Assembly (NCBI GenBank): GCA_000727475.1
Contig: KL647297.1
Span: 3,128,974-3,192,973, forward strand
DNA: 64,000 nt
Source: Sarcocystis neurona
Lineage: Eukaryota > Apicomplexa > Conoidasida > Eucoccidiorida > Sarcocystidae
Direction: 5' to 3'
Below the pieces are notes generated by a model that saw only the letters and a program-made list of their open reading frames with translations, was not told where the DNA came from and made no database searches. A program made the translations under genes and the position numbers. Each line of letters begins with the position of its first letter. Position 1 is the stretch's first letter. Below, one piece after another: positions 21,901 through 34,700 of the stretch.

Positions 21901-24000
21901 TTCTCCAATTTTCGTTGTATGTGGAACAAATAAGGAAGTGGAAACTGTCTACGGTGCCGAAAGGTTGAAAAATTTAATAATGAGTTTCAGCGAAATGTGA
22001 AAGGGGCCTCAGGCTTCCGTGTGTGTGTGAAGGCCAAAAGTCGTGCGTGGGTTCCTCCCTCCTCTCGACATCTGCAACACATCGCTGAAAAACAGTCACC
22101 GTGAGGTATATTTGTCTTCCCGGCAGCACAGGTCTGTCACGTTAGAGAAGTGAAGTGTGGACACGCCTGGTTTCTGCCTTACTAATGAAACGAAGGTGCT
22201 GGCGACGCCCTTGTGCCTTTGTTTGTTAGTTCTTTTTTCAAGTGCTAGATTTGTGTGTGCTGCTGCGCTCGTCTGCAGATGTTCGTACAGAAGCATGCAA
22301 CAGACACATACATATAGTCACTTCTGTGTACACGTGTGTACAAAAACGCACAGAAGTACGTATACATCGTATATATATATGTGTTCACATGTATGTAACA
22401 AATGCTTTCTTTTTACCGAGTGTGTATATGTAACACATATACTTATGTGTCAGCTGCTACATCATGTAGGGCTGTCTTTGTTTCCAACAGGGATTCAAAA
22501 AGCGTCGCCTTTCGTACGCCGAGCGTGACGCATACATGTCTGCACACGGAGAAAGGCCCGGGAAACATGCCTGCGTCCTTTCGCATGTCTTCAGCAGCTT
22601 CTTGCGTGTGTGTGGCAAGGAGAGGGAACATTACATCCTCGTCTTTTACGAGTTCGCAGCTATCAGAAGCCCGTGCGAGGAAACGGTATGTGCTAAGAAT
22701 GTAGTCTTCTGACGTTCTACAGCGCGCGTGCAAGCAGAATTTTTGTAGTTTACTGCGCCCCGCCAGTCAGTCACCGCGTGAAGGGCGGGCCGGTGTTTGT
22801 TTCTCCCATGTCGAAGCCCCGTGCAGATCTTGTTACTCTTTCTTCGTGTCGTCAACTTTGTGCGAGTCAGTCAACTTTTCTATGTCTCACTTATCGAAAC
22901 ACGTGTCTTCTGCCCTCGGTCGCACAAGGCTGTGCCCCTGAGAGCGGCAGGGGCCTCTGCGCCGTTTATTAGTATGGACGTTAGTGAGACACAGGCGGCA
23001 AAAAATAATCGCGCACGTCCACGCGTCTCATCCCACGTTGTTTTCTGCAGGAAAAACAGAGCGAACGAAGCAGGCGGTGCAAGACGCTTCCCCCGGATGA
23101 ATCTTTCAGTCGAACCCCGTGCCTCCTCTGTGTGCTGTCAACGCAGAGGCTACTTCTGTGTAGGGCCCCAGGGCGGCGGTATATCGAAGCAGTCTACAGC
23201 CATTTCTGCGACGGCATTTCGGCAGAAATGGGTCACCGACATTTTTTTCGACGGTTGATTCACTCGGCCCCTGCAGATGCAGAGAAGTCTGCGCCGCGTT
23301 CGACGGGAACACGGGCCGTCGGTCAATCGCCCCTTCTCTATGACTTTTGCAGACGGTCCCGAGCTATACCGCTCAGGCACTTGCGCAAACACAGAAATTG
23401 TGTTGCAGTTGTCATTTCAAGGATCCACGTGTTTACTTCTTTGGCAGACAAAATCTGCGAATGTGTAGTGTCACAAATCGACCACAAACGATGTCGTAGC
23501 TGCGCGACTGTGGACTTGTGGAGCCTCATATTTTCGAACGAGCAAGTCGTAGGGACTGATATACACTTTCTGACCCGCAGATTGCAGTGAAGTTCTGTGC
23601 TGACAGCGATAACTTCGTAAACAGATAAAGAATGGTATACGTATGTGGCTGGCTAGTCGTTGTAGCTACATGGTCGACAGGGAAATGCCGTGTGTGCATG
23701 CAGGGGGGTGCATGCGTGTGGCCGTGGATGAAATGGCAGAGGTGCTGCGATGTTTCTTCTCCATACGACTGTTTTTCCTTTCTAGCCTCAATGCCGCTTC
23801 ATAGGGATTCTGCTCCGTTTGTGGCTCTTTGCTGGGCTTCTCTGCCGCTGAAGCTGCTGCAGCAGCAAGTGACGTCCTGTCTTCATAAACAGATCGGTGG
23901 TACTTTCTTTCTGGTGCTGGGAGATTCTCTCCTTCCTTGCCTTTCCTCGGCGTCTCGCGTCGTACACATCTCTCTCAAGCGCCGCCTCTTTCTCCCCTAC
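18901..24000. other. Repeat-poor stretch, no convincing gene
   Basis: CAG-rich up to about 19.4 kb with open frames on both strands, then ordinary-complexity sequence. Frames such as 23132-23590 and 22797-23258 lack an ATG start and have no codon bias. Short (GT)/(TA) tracts at 20330, 20815 and 22370. It may hold UTRs or the 5' part of the minus-strand gene that ends at 18249. Confidence 0.5.
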
Positions 24001-26640
24001 TAGCCCTGCAACGCTGCTGGGCTGCTGCGGCGGCCGATAGTAGGAGACACGGCGCCAGTGCGGCTGCAGCTGCTGCGGCAGGGATCTGTGCCGAGGTCCG
24101 GCGTTGCTGCTGCTGCTGCACACAGACGTAGTGCAACTACGTGCCTTGCCGCTGTCCTAGCAGTGTGCCGCCTCCGGCGAAGTTACACTGATGCTTCTTC
24201 TGCTGCTTTTGTTGCTGCCACCCACCATTACAAAAGTGTGGGGTGCTGCCGCTGCTGCGGCTGCTCCTGTCGCAGCAGCTGCTCCTTCTGCCGCGCCTTC
24301 TTCAGCCCAAACTCGAGCGACTGGACCCTCAAGGCGACGTGCTACTACGTCCCCCGCAGAAGCGACCGCCGCTGCTGCTCCGGAACCGGCTGCTGCTGCG
24401 ACGGAAGCGCCTGCTGCTGCGACGGAAGCGTCCGCTGCTGCCCCTGTTACTTGGGCGGCTGGTGTTGTTGCTACGGAAGTAGTGACTGCTGCTGCCTCTG
24501 CTACTTATGCTACGCTGGTGAAGAGGTCTGTCTTGCCGCTGCTGCTGCTGAAAGAAGGTCCTCGCTGCCGCTGAGACACTGCTGCTGTCCCCTCGGTGCT
24601 GCCGCTGCTGCAGCGTGCGATGGCCTCACCCTGGAGTAGCTATGCGCCGCTCTATCTGTCTGTCGCCCTCTCTCGCCTCCTTTGTGTCTCGTTCTCCGTT
24701 TTTGCGCCTTTCTGACTTGCTCTTTGCCACATGTTCTTCCTTCCGTCGGTAGAAGCGCCGGGCCGGGCGGGTGCTGCAGCAGCACACGCGTGCCCGTGCC
24801 ACTGCCACACCAGCAGCAGGACCAACAGCAGCTGCGCAGCGCCTCGTTCCCGCTGCAGCGTCTCTACGGGAACTGTTTCTTCTCTTTCGGCAGCCTTCGC
24901 GCGGACCCTGGCCTCCCACCACTTCAATCAAAAGGTGAAGAATTGACCCGAAGAATTGACCCCACTTCCACTGCTGCTGCCTCGGCTACGCAAGCCACAC
25001 ATTTGCCAAGAGAAGTGCTCAGCGCCCGTGCGGAAGCAGTCTTCGTTGTCCCCGCGGTTGTCTTTTCATATATCTGTCCTCTCTCCGTCTTGCTGCTGGT
25101 AGCTGTCCTTGCAGACCCCACCTCCACATATTATATGTGCACATATGTAGGAGTAGCAGCAGGTGGACTTGTGGAGATGCACATATATCTGTGCCGACGT
25201 CAGGCAGCGGCAATGAGAAGAATGTTGCAGCAGAGAAACGGAGCTACGGAAAGTCTTCTGCACGTCGTCAGCAGCATCACGTTCCTCGGTATCGCATGCT
25301 TACCTTTCTGCGTCGTTCTATGCTGTCGTAATGCTGCAGCTACTCAGACTTCTCTGCTGCTGCTACTGCTGCAGCTTGCCAAACGTCTATGCCGCTGCTA
25401 CTGCTGCAGCTACCCAGACTTCTTTGCTGCTGCCACTGCAAACGTCTTTGCCGCTGCTACTGCTGCAGCTACCCAGACTTCTTTGCTGCTGCTACTGCTG
25501 CAGCTTGCCAGTCGTCTTTGCCGCTGCTACTGCTGCAGCTACCCAGACTTCTTTGCTGCTGCTAATGCTGCAGCTCCCCACCTTTCTTTGCTACCCCTGC
25601 CGCTTCCGCACTTACCGACACTACTGCGCCGCTGCTGCAGCTGCGGCAGGCAGTCACCCTGCCGTCCTGCTGCTGCTTCAGCTGCTGCTACTTTTTTGGT
25701 TGCTGTCGCGAGATGTGCTACTGCTTTTGTCGTGGGGTCTGCTGTTGTGCTGCAGCTGGTAATTATATTTCCGCTGCCTCACAAGGACGTCCAGCGCGGA
25801 GGTGGGGGAGGAGGAACAGCAACAGCAGCGAGCTTGAGGCCGACGCGGTACACAGCGCAACCTGCTGCTGCTTCTTTCCCTCCTGCTGCTGTTGCTGCTT
25901 CTCCTTCGACTGCAGCGCAACCCGGCGCAGCTGCTGCAGCAGAGAAGGAAGGACAGCAGCAGCAGCACGCGGGAAAAAGCGGCCACGTCAGCAGCAGCAG
26001 TGACTCAGCTTCTTCTCGTGCTGCTGGAGTTTCTTCTTTGCCGTGTGGCTCCTGCCTGCCCCGTCCCGGTGCCGCATGCGCTGCCTCTCCTACCGCACCC
26101 CTCGCACCCGAAGAAGGCGCTGCTGCTGCTGCTGGACACCACAGCAGCGCCCCAAGTCCTGCTGCTGCTGCTTCCGCTCTTGCGCGGCGACTCGTGCAGC
26201 AGGTGAGGGACGAATATCCTCGCAAGCAGGGAACTGCACCGTCATGAGCTTCTCCATTTTTTCTTCTTCTCTTCTCTCTGCCGTCTGTCTCCACGGGTCT
26301 CGACATGCGGCGCCCTTCCTGTATCTCCTCTTTCTGTTCGCGGCGGACATTCGTAGCGGACATTTGCTGCTATTTCTCTCTTTTTGTACCAGTCCTGCTT
26401 CTTCTGTACTTCCCCTCTTCTCTGTCCTCTCTTGTCAGTCCTATCTCCTGCCCTTTCTTTCTCTCTGTATTCGAACAAATACTCATCTGCTTGCCGTCTG
26501 GGCTAAACATATATTTATATCACACAAAGTCAAACTTGTCTAGGAAACTTTCGACACAGATAAATATGGGTGTTTTGGCTGCCCTTCGTGAAGCTGCTTG
26601 TATTCGAGTCTATTTACATATCTCCCTATATATACAAATC
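24001..26640. other. CTG-rich block with open frames, coding strand unresolved (plus favoured)
   Basis: Two plus frames are open together at 25892-26204: one Ala/Ser-rich (ending ALARRLVQQ), one Leu-rich helical (HPKKALLLLLDTTAAPQVLL). Both end at the same possible donor CAG|GTGAGG at 26204. The following 26240-26480 is strongly pyrimidine-rich on the plus strand, as an intron of a plus-strand gene would be. Minus frames are open too (for example 23788-24123). No family recognised. Confidence 0.35.
25333..25600. repeat. Tandem repeat of about 70 bp, four copies
   Basis: Copies start near 25333, 25403, 25462 and 25532 (spacing 70, 59, 70), each beginning GCTGCAGCTACCCAGACTTC. Imperfect; open in plus frames. 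Confidence 0.85.
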
Positions 26641-27188
26641 TATAAAGTTGTCTGCATGCATACATATATATATATATATGTATTAGTGCAGTGGCCTGGC
26701 TGATGTTCCATCACGCAGAAACGGTCTGCCTTTACATTTTCCTCTGTGTGTGTCTTTCTCTCTGTTTCGCCGGGGGCGCTGCTGTTGCTGCTGCTCTTCT
26801 ATCTCTTGCTGTGCTGCTGTTGCTGCTGGCGTTGCTTCTGCCGCGCCTGCTGCTTCTTTTCGTTTGGCGCTGCTGCTGCAACGTCCTGTGTGGTGTTCCG
26901 ACTTCAGAGATGGCTGCTGCTTGCGCTGCTGCTGCCGCGGCTCTTTTTCTCATGCAGCTGTTTTATCTGCAGAAGACCCCTGCGTCTTCGGCGGTGCTGT
27001 CGCTGCTGCTGGGGCTGCTTTGTTTGCTGCTTCTTTTGAGACTGCAACTTCGCTATTGCTGCTGCCACTGCCGCTGCTGCGACTGCGGCTGCTGCGACTG
27101 CCGCTCGTTTCCTTTTCGCGCTTCGCCGGTTGGACGCTCTTTCCTTTGCCTTTGCTGCTGCTGCTGCTTCCTTCTGCGTGTCTCGCAG

Positions 27189-27713
27189 CTGCAGCACCGC
27201 AGCCTCGGGCTCTGCTTCCACGACGTCCAGTACGCTTCCTTTCTGCTGCGGCAGCTGCAGCAGCGCCTCTTCAGCTGTCTTCACGCCTCTATTTTGGCCT
27301 GGAGTGGGGGAGCACACGCGGCAGTCGTAGATTCCCCACTCTTCTACGTCATCCCGTCGACCTCCCGCCCGGTGTCCTCCGCCTCGTCGGGCTCTGCGTC
27401 ACCTGCTTCCCAGAAACAGCTGCAGCAGCAACAGCTGCAGCAGCAGCAGCAGCTTTCCGAGCACCGCTGGAACTCTCAACAGCAGCGGGACTCTCAGCAG
27501 CAGCGGCAGCAGGACGCTGGGCAACAAAGGGAAGCGAAGGAGGAGGAAGAAGAGACGTCTCAGAAGCAGCAGCAGCAGGAATGTCGGCAGCAGCAGCTTC
27601 GTGAGCAGCTGCAGCAGCAGCTCGCGACGCTGTTCAAAGGCAGTACAAGAGTAGCGCCGGCTTCTTTGAATACGGCTGCGATCGTCGGCAGACAGCGGCT
27701 GCTGCTGCTGCGG
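27189..27713 (+). CDS. Exon of an unrecognised plus-strand gene
   Basis: Acceptor TTCTGCGTGTCTCGCAG, donor CGG|GTGGGG. Reads LQHRSLGLCFHDVQYASFLL, RQLQQRLFSCLHASILAWSG, then DSPLFYVIPSTSRPVS, a Q/E-rich repeat, and finally RVAPASLNTAAIVGRQRLLL. Third codon positions are more than 80 percent G or C in the non-repeat part on this strand and less so on the antisense frame (26904-27317), so I prefer plus. A Cys-rich extension upstream to 26965 is less likely to be coding. Confidence 0.45.
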
Positions 27714-27829
27714 GTGGGGAACAACGCGCTGTCATATATATGTGTGCATGTGTCTGGGTGGGTGGGTAGAGCCCACCACGTTTTCCACGGCCGCCAGCAG
27801 CATGCGCACATGCAGAGGAAATAGAGACA

Positions 27830-29560
27830 GAGCGCTTATCACACACGTTGAAGTAGTACACATATACATATATATGCGATGTACCTATTGACGTAGGTGT
27901 ACTTCTATACATACAAACGGGGTATTTATGCACATATATATAAGTATATATAACGCAGGGGTTGATCTCTAGGTGCACCTGCAAGTATGCGTATGTGTGG
28001 CCGCAGAGATTTATATACACAGAATACAAGTATTTGTGTACACGTAGATTTACATGTGAGAATAGTAGAAGTGGAGACCTACGTGGATAGATGAACGTAC
28101 CTACGCGTATATACAAATGTAGGTATTCCCCAATAGATACAATGCACACACAGAGGGAGAGAGAGGGGTACGTATATTATCCATCGAGTGAGGTCTATGG
28201 ATGTATGTGTCTGTGAATAGCCAAGGAGATCGGAAGGTGAATGTAGCTGTTCATATATACGTATGTATATAGAGAAAGGTATGTATGTCTGTAGATTGAG
28301 GTCAGCAAATGTACGTACGCATACATATATATACATGTCTGCGAATAGGCAGAGAAAAACAGGAAGGTAGGTACATATATATATATATATTTGTATAGAG
28401 AGAGAGATATAGAGATACGTATATCTATCGCTTGAGGTCAATATATGTACATTCCCATACATATATATATATATATCTGCGAGACAGAGAAAGGGGATAC
28501 GTATATGTTGAGACAGAGAAGTGTATAGGCATTTACTAGATAATCACGCGTATCTATATGAAGAGAAAGTGGGGTATTCATATCTAAAGATTGAGAGCTA
28601 CGTATGTACATACGTGTATATAGATAGGTGTGCGTGTGTGTGAGTACGTGAACAGAAAAAGAGGAAGGAATATATATATATATATTCATGTCTACGTATA
28701 TATACAGATAGATGGTGGAGGCATATGCCTACGTGTGTGCGAGTAGGTGAAGAGAGAGGGGAAGGTAAATATATATATATATACGTGTATATATAAGGAT
28801 AGATAGATGGATAGAGAGATAGAGAGGTATGGCTACGTAGCAAATAGACACGTATGTGTCCACACATATATATATATATATATGTGCTGGTAGGTAGCGC
28901 TACAAGCACATCCAAATATATGTATTTTTTTGTGTGAGGGTGGCTGTTGATATCAAAAATTACTCATAAAGGGGCTCTGCGAACTCCCCCCCATCTGCTT
29001 CACGCTGCTGCTGAATTTCCCCTGCGTCACCCGGGGCCGCTGCAGCGCACGACGCCTCGCTGCGGCTGTTTTCCTCGCATTCTCTCCTCTCCTTTCTCCA
29101 TATGTCTGCATCTATATATCTACCCACATATATATACATATGTATGTACATGTATACGTATGTATCAATGTATATTCCTTGCTCTCTCTCTGTATATAGA
29201 CATGTGTTTACATCAACCCGATTCTGCGTGTGAATGTATTTTGCTTCTCTTCCCTCTCTTCGTCGCTTCTCTGCCTGTGCATGCGTAGCGTCTTTCACGT
29301 CCTGAGACAGGGAGGACCGAGCGAAAGGGGAACACATAGAGCCACGCTACAGCTGCTCGTGGGGCGTAGCCCTCTGACTGCGTCCTTACCTCTATTTGCA
29401 TATATATATATATATATATATATATTCTCAGTATATACGAGCGAACATAAACACATATGTGTGTACGTATATAAATCTAGAGTTAATATATCAACAAATA
29501 TATGGACACATACGTGACTGTAGATGCGCTTATGTATCTATCGATCGGTCACCTTGATGT
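27830..29560. other. (TA)/(GTATAT)-rich stretch without a gene
   Basis: Long alternating purine-pyrimidine sequence with GATA-type and (TA)n tracts. Open frames are only Y/I/H/T simple-sequence peptides. Confidence 0.7.
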
Positions 29561-29599
29561 GTCAGTAGGCAGCTGCTGCGCGGAATAGGAATTTTCTTC

Positions 29600-30290
29600 T
29601 TTCTTCCTGCAGAAGTGGGTCAGTTGCTCTGCCCTTTTTTGCTGCACGCCCGAGAGCTTCGGCTGTTTTCCTCTCTGCAAGTAGGGCCGCTCCTGCTGCT
29701 GCTGCGCTGCGCCTCAGACACACGTGCGCACCTGCTGTCGCCGCGTGGACGTTTCGTTTGCTGCTGCTGCACGCGTTGCAGATGGCATCTGCTGCCGTGG
29801 GGGTTCTGCGTGCCGCTGTATTTCGTTTATTCTGCCGCCGCTGCTGCACGGCGTGTTGCTGCCGGCGCGCGCGCCTGTCCAACGTGCTGCTGCCTTTCAC
29901 AGCTGCTGCTGCGGCGTGATTCTCCTACGGCCTCGACCTGCTGCCCCTTCTCTGTGGGTGACGCATCCCCTCTGTGTCGCTGCTGCTGGTTCACTGCATT
30001 GCTGCTGCTGCTTCTTTGCGGTGCTGCCGTTGCTCTTGTTCCTGCGCCAAACCTCCTGCGCGTGTGCGCAGCACTCCTGCTGCTGCTCCTGCTGCTGCTC
30101 CTGCTGCGACTTCTGCACACGCTGCAGGCCCTGCCGCTAAAGACGTTGCTGCTGTTGCTGCTGCTCTACGGCACGTCTGTTTTCCTCTGTGTTGTTCTGC
30201 TGCTGCTGCTGCGCCGTGCAGCGCCTCCCACGGCGACTGCTGCTGCCTGCTGACATTGTCTCGGTATAGCTACTGTTGCCGTTATTGCTG
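29600..30290. other. CTG-rich block, possible coding, frame unresolved
   Basis: Three plus frames and one minus frame are open. Plus frames give Leu/Cys/Ala-rich peptides. The minus frame 29562-29900 reads an Ala/Arg/Lys-rich peptide. No conserved block. Confidence 0.35.
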
Positions 30291-30296
30291 GGTGTA

Positions 30297-30489
30297 GCTC
30301 TTGATTTGCTCTGCTGCTGCTGCTGTGTTGCCGAAGGTCGATCCTCTGCTCTTTCAAACGCTTGGCCTCGACAGCATCGCCAAGCCAACCCAAGCGCTAC
30401 GCAAGAGTGAGGACGCAGCTGCTGCTGTTGCAGATACGAAGTTTCGTTTTGTCTCGCTGCTGTTTCCTGACGCCGCTACTCTGCACTGA
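30297..30489 (+). CDS. Possible exon, maybe terminal, of a plus-strand gene
   Basis: Acceptor GCTGGGTGTAG after a T-rich tract. Reads VLPKVDPLLFQTLGLDSIAK then PTQALRKSEDAAAAV and ends FVSLLFPDAATLH before TGA at 30487-30489. An internal AAGA|GTGAGG could be a donor, giving a shorter exon. The sequence is not repeat-derived and is high in G/C at third positions. Function unknown. Confidence 0.4.
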
Positions 30490-30514
30490 TAGCCAGAGGG
30501 CGCTGCTGCTGCTG

Positions 30515-31098
30515 NNNNNNNNNNNNNNNNNNNNNNNNNNNNNNNNNNNNNNNNNNNNNNNNNNNNNNNNNNNNNNNNNNNNNNNNNNNNNNNNNNNNNN
30601 NNNNNNNNNNNNNNNNNNNNNNNNNNNNNNNNNNNNNNNNNNNNNNNNNNNNNNNNNNNNNNNNNNNNNNNNNNNNNNNNNNNNNNNNNNNNNNNNNNNN
30701 NNNNNNNNNNNNNNNNNNNNNNNNNNNNNNNNNNNNNNNNNNNNNNNNNNNNNNNNNNNNNNNNNNNNNNNNNNNNNNNNNNNNNNNNNNNNNNNNNNNN
30801 NNNNNNNNNNNNNNNNNNNNNNNNNNNNNNNNNNNNNNNNNNNNNNNNNNNNNNNNNNNNNNNNNNNNNNNNNNNNNNNNNNNNNNNNNNNNNNNNNNNN
30901 NNNNNNNNNNNNNNNNNNNNNNNNNNNNNNNNNNNNNNNNNNNNNNNNNNNNNNNNNNNNNNNNNNNNNNNNNNNNNNNNNNNNNNNNNNNNNNNNNNNN
31001 NNNNNNNNNNNNNNNNNNNNNNNNNNNNNNNNNNNNNNNNNNNNNNNNNNNNNNNNNNNNNNNNNNNNNNNNNNNNNNNNNNNNNNNNNNNNNNNNNN
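30515..31098. other. Assembly gap (584 N)
   Basis: Run of N bounded by CTG repeats on both sides, so the missing part is probably more CTG array. Confidence 0.99.
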
Positions 31099-31400
31099 CT
31101 CTTGCTGCTGCTGCTCTTGCTGCTGCTGCTCCTGCTGCTGCTGCTCTTGCTGCTGCTGCTCCTGCTGCTGCTGCTCCTGCTGCCGCTGCTGCTTCTGCTG
31201 CTGCTGCCGCTGCTTCTACTGCTTCTGCTTCTGCTTCTGCTTCTGCTCCTGCTGCCGCTGCTGCTTCTGCTGCTGCTGCCGCTGCTTCTACTGCTTCTGC
31301 TTCTGCTCCTGCTGCCGCTGCTGCTTCTGCTGCTGCTGCCGCTGCTTCTACTGCTTCTGCTTCTGCTTCTGCTTCTGCTGCTGCTGCAGTTGCTGCTGCA
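31099..31400. repeat. CTG array with a 63-bp higher-order unit
   Basis: After a CTCTTGCTGCTG start, a unit of about 63 bp (CTGCCGCTGCTGCTTCTGCT...) repeats three times. Encodes Leu runs or (S,R) runs depending on frame. Confidence 0.9.
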
Positions 31401-31970
31401 CCTCTCGTGCTGCTGTTCTGCTGCTGCGCCAGCGTCTGGGTCTGTCGACCCTATTCTGTGCTGCGCGAAGCCGGCTGCTGCTGCCAGTTCTTCGCCCACG
31501 CGCGCTGCTGCTCACTGATATGTCGTTGCTGCGACTGCGACTGTAGCTGCTGCCCGTTTCCCTCTTGAGACTGCTCCTGCTCTTGCCTCGCCTGCCACCG
31601 GTTTGTCGCTGCTGCTGGTGCAGCTTTTGCTACTAGTATGAATGTCGTGGCAGCTCCCCTTTCTGCCGTCGCAGTCTGCTGACCTTTGTGCTGCCGACGC
31701 TGCTGCTGCTGCTGCCCCTGCTGTTGGTCTGCCTCCTGGTACTGCTTCCTCCCCGCTGCTAGGGAGATGTGTTGTGTGACTGCGAAGACCGCTTCTGCTG
31801 CCGCTGCTGCTGCTGCTCCTCCTCCTCCACCTTTGCCCTCTACCGACTGTGCATCTTCTGCCGTTTCTGCTGCTCGTGCAAGGCGACATTTCTCCTTTCT
31901 TTCTCCTTCCTCTTTATCCTTTCCTTTTCCTCGCTTTTCACAGCAAGGACTCTTTTGCTTCTCCACAGGC
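31401..31970. other. Open sequence on both strands, possibly coding
   Basis: The minus frame 31451-31966 is Q/E/K-rich and open for 171 codons, but it starts at GTG, not ATG. On the plus strand 31880-31945 is a fine pyrimidine tract ending in TTTTCACAG, as before a plus-strand exon. I could not decide. Confidence 0.3.
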
Positions 31971-32407
31971 GCTGTCTACATACTTATCCCATCCCCAAGC
32001 ACCGCTTCGTCGCCGTCCTGTCTCCGTCCGTGTCATACGCACGTGCACAAATGAACATGTGGGTATTCTTGTATATATATATATATGTGCACGTATATGC
32101 GAGTGTAGGTTTAGTATATATATATATATATATGTATATGTATGTGTCTATATATATATATATATGTATATCTATGCATACGTGTGTGTATGGATGTATA
32201 TATGTATATGTACATACGTACATGAGCGTATACGTATGCGTAGATATGTGTTTATTTATATGTACCTCTACGTCTACCTATCTGTATATATGTATACATG
32301 TGTATACCTAAGTATTATATGTATACCCGTATATAGCGCTTGGGTTGGCAAAGAGCAGGGCGGGCTTACGCACGGGACTGCAGTGGCTGCGTTGACGTGA
32401 TGCAGCA

Positions 32408-32820
32408 ATGTTGAAGAATACGAAGTGGCTTCGTGTAGCTCTTGGGCATCCTGCGGTCCTGCGGCACCAGAGAAGCTCCGGCGAGCGTTGCGGCAGCAGC
32501 AGCAGGCGAATAAGCAGCAGGGGCGGGGCGGAAGGCGGCGGCAGCCACAGAGAGGGTGGCTGCAGCAGCGGCAGTAGCCACGAAGAAGAAAACGGCGGCG
32601 ACCACGTGGGCCGGACGGTGGGCGGTGGTGGAGCTGGGAGAGGCTACGGGATGTGCAACAGCAGCAGCAGGAGCCTCCGAAGCGGCGTGCGCAGCATGCG
32701 AGGCGGCGTCGACAGCAGCAAATTCAAAAGAAAAGGAGACACCTCTCCTTCACGCATGTTTCTGCAGCTAAAGCGAGCGCTTGACCGGCTGCTGCCAGGA
32801 ACGTTCCTCGTCGCTGTTAA
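32408..32820 (+). CDS. Possible first exon with mitochondrial-like N-terminus
   Basis: ATG at 32408 followed by LKNTKWLRVALGHPAVLRHQ, an Arg/Lys-bearing amphipathic start, then G/S-rich low-complexity sequence and MFLQLKRALDRLLPGTFLVA. A donor AATC|GTAAGA lies at 32821. Other frames on both strands are also open. It could be the 5' part of the RPP40-like gene, or a separate gene. Confidence 0.3.
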
Positions 32821-32989
32821 TCGTAAGACCGCCATTCTTACACCTCTCTCTGTGTGTTTGTCAGGAGCGGGTGCTCGTGGTGGCCGCAGTCTCTTGCGCA
32901 GTTTCTCTCTCAAAACTTCTCTTCTCCTTGTCTTCACTTTTGCCGACCTACGTAGGTTTCTCTACATCTATTTACACGTCAAAATATAC

Positions 32990-34700
32990 ACATATATATA
33001 TACATATATATGTATATGTATATATGACACACCTGGGGAAGATAGGATGGACACAGAGATCGATCGGATAGATGTAGGCTTGTGGGTTAGATAGATTAGA
33101 TAGATAGTAGAGAGGTAGTCTACATAGATACAGGAGATGGAGTATACACATGGAAAATAGATAGATTTGATAAAGGGGAGGAGATCATTAACATATATAG
33201 TAGATAGATAAATTAGATAGAGAGACAGATTAAATAGGCATATATATATATATATGATACACCAGATATAGATAGATTCGATAGGTAGGAGGGAGATTAT
33301 TAACCTGAATAGATTAGATAGATAAATTAGATGGCCAGAGAGACTGGAGAGGAATACATATATATCTATGTATACATCCATATTTTCGTGTCTTTCTATG
33401 TATACGTCTGAGCACGCGTATATATATGTGTACTTCTGTATACTGGGTAGTTACACGTATGTATATATATGTATGTATGTTCGTGTCTTCCTTCGTATAC
33501 ACCTGAGCACACGTCTTCGTATATATACATATATATATGTATGTACTTCTATATATTGGGGACTTATTCATACATATGTATATACATGCATATATGTGCT
33601 CGTGTGTTTCTGTATGTATCTCTGAGCACGCGCGTCTTCCTATATATACATATATGAACTTCTATATATTAAGTAATTACTCATTTGTGTGTTTGTTCCG
33701 GTGAATAGGCCGAAGAAAGAAAGCGGTAACATTTGCATGCGTACATCTGTGACGCATGGGTGCAGTCAGTCACACGTCACCAGGAGGCAGGTGCATGCGT
33801 CTAGAACAGCTTCTATCTGTCTATATATATGTATGTGTGTTTGTGTAGATTTTTGCAGAGGAGAAGTTGAGTGAAGAGCCGTGTGCGCACGTGTGTATAG
33901 AAAATTGAAAGGAGTCAATACATATACGTATTATTGAGAGCCCGTCGCATGCCCCCCGGGGGTGGGAGGGGCCTCTGTGATGCTTCGCCCGAGAGTGGCG
34001 AGCAGCAGCTATTTTCCCTGTGCCGCTCTCTTTTCTTTCTGCTGACTCTCAGGCGAAGGCATGCTGCTGCATTTCTGATGCACGTGTTGCTGCTGCTGCT
34101 CCTGCTCTTGCTGCTGCTGCCCCTACTGCTGCTGCTGCTGCAGTGGGACAGACTCGGTATGTGCTGTGCGGGGTTGCGGGCTGCTGGCCAGGTCCTCCTA
34201 GTATTTCAACCCCCTGCCCCCCGTCACTCTCTCGCTGAAAGAAAGGAGGATTTTTTCTACAGCAGCAGCTCACTCTTCTCAACGTTATAAAAGCCCGTCC
34301 GACTGTCCTGCTGGCTTTCTTAACGCAGCGTTGAGTTGTATACGTGAACGCAGACCTTCCTCAATGTATACGTATCCACACATATATATATGTGTATATA
34401 TGTATACGTAGATCACGCTGAGACTATGGCGAAGGAGCGAGAAGAAGAGATAGAGAGGAACAAAGAAAGAACATTAGATACTCTGTACGCCTGTGTACAT
34501 ATATATACGTAGAAGGAGAGGTATACATATATATATATATATATTTATGTAGAAGGAGACGCACATAGAACGGAAGTGCGGTTACAACAGAAGAACATTT
34601 CCAATTTACTTAGGCCACCACTGTGCCGTTTTTAGTGCTGGGGTGTATGTACAGCGGGGAGAGCAGCTTTGTAGACAACGGGGCGCCCCTTCGCACATGC
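32990..34700. other. (TA)/(GATA)-rich stretch, no convincing gene
   Basis: Simple repeats to 33.7 kb, then a short CTG tract (34086-34142) ending in GCAG and a GTATGT donor 14 bases later (34157), which could mark a micro-exon. (TA)n at 34380 and 34530. Confidence 0.5.

Noticed and set aside
23132..23590. 152-codon plus frame in the quiet region
   Set aside because: No ATG start, no codon bias, no splice context and no recognisable motif.
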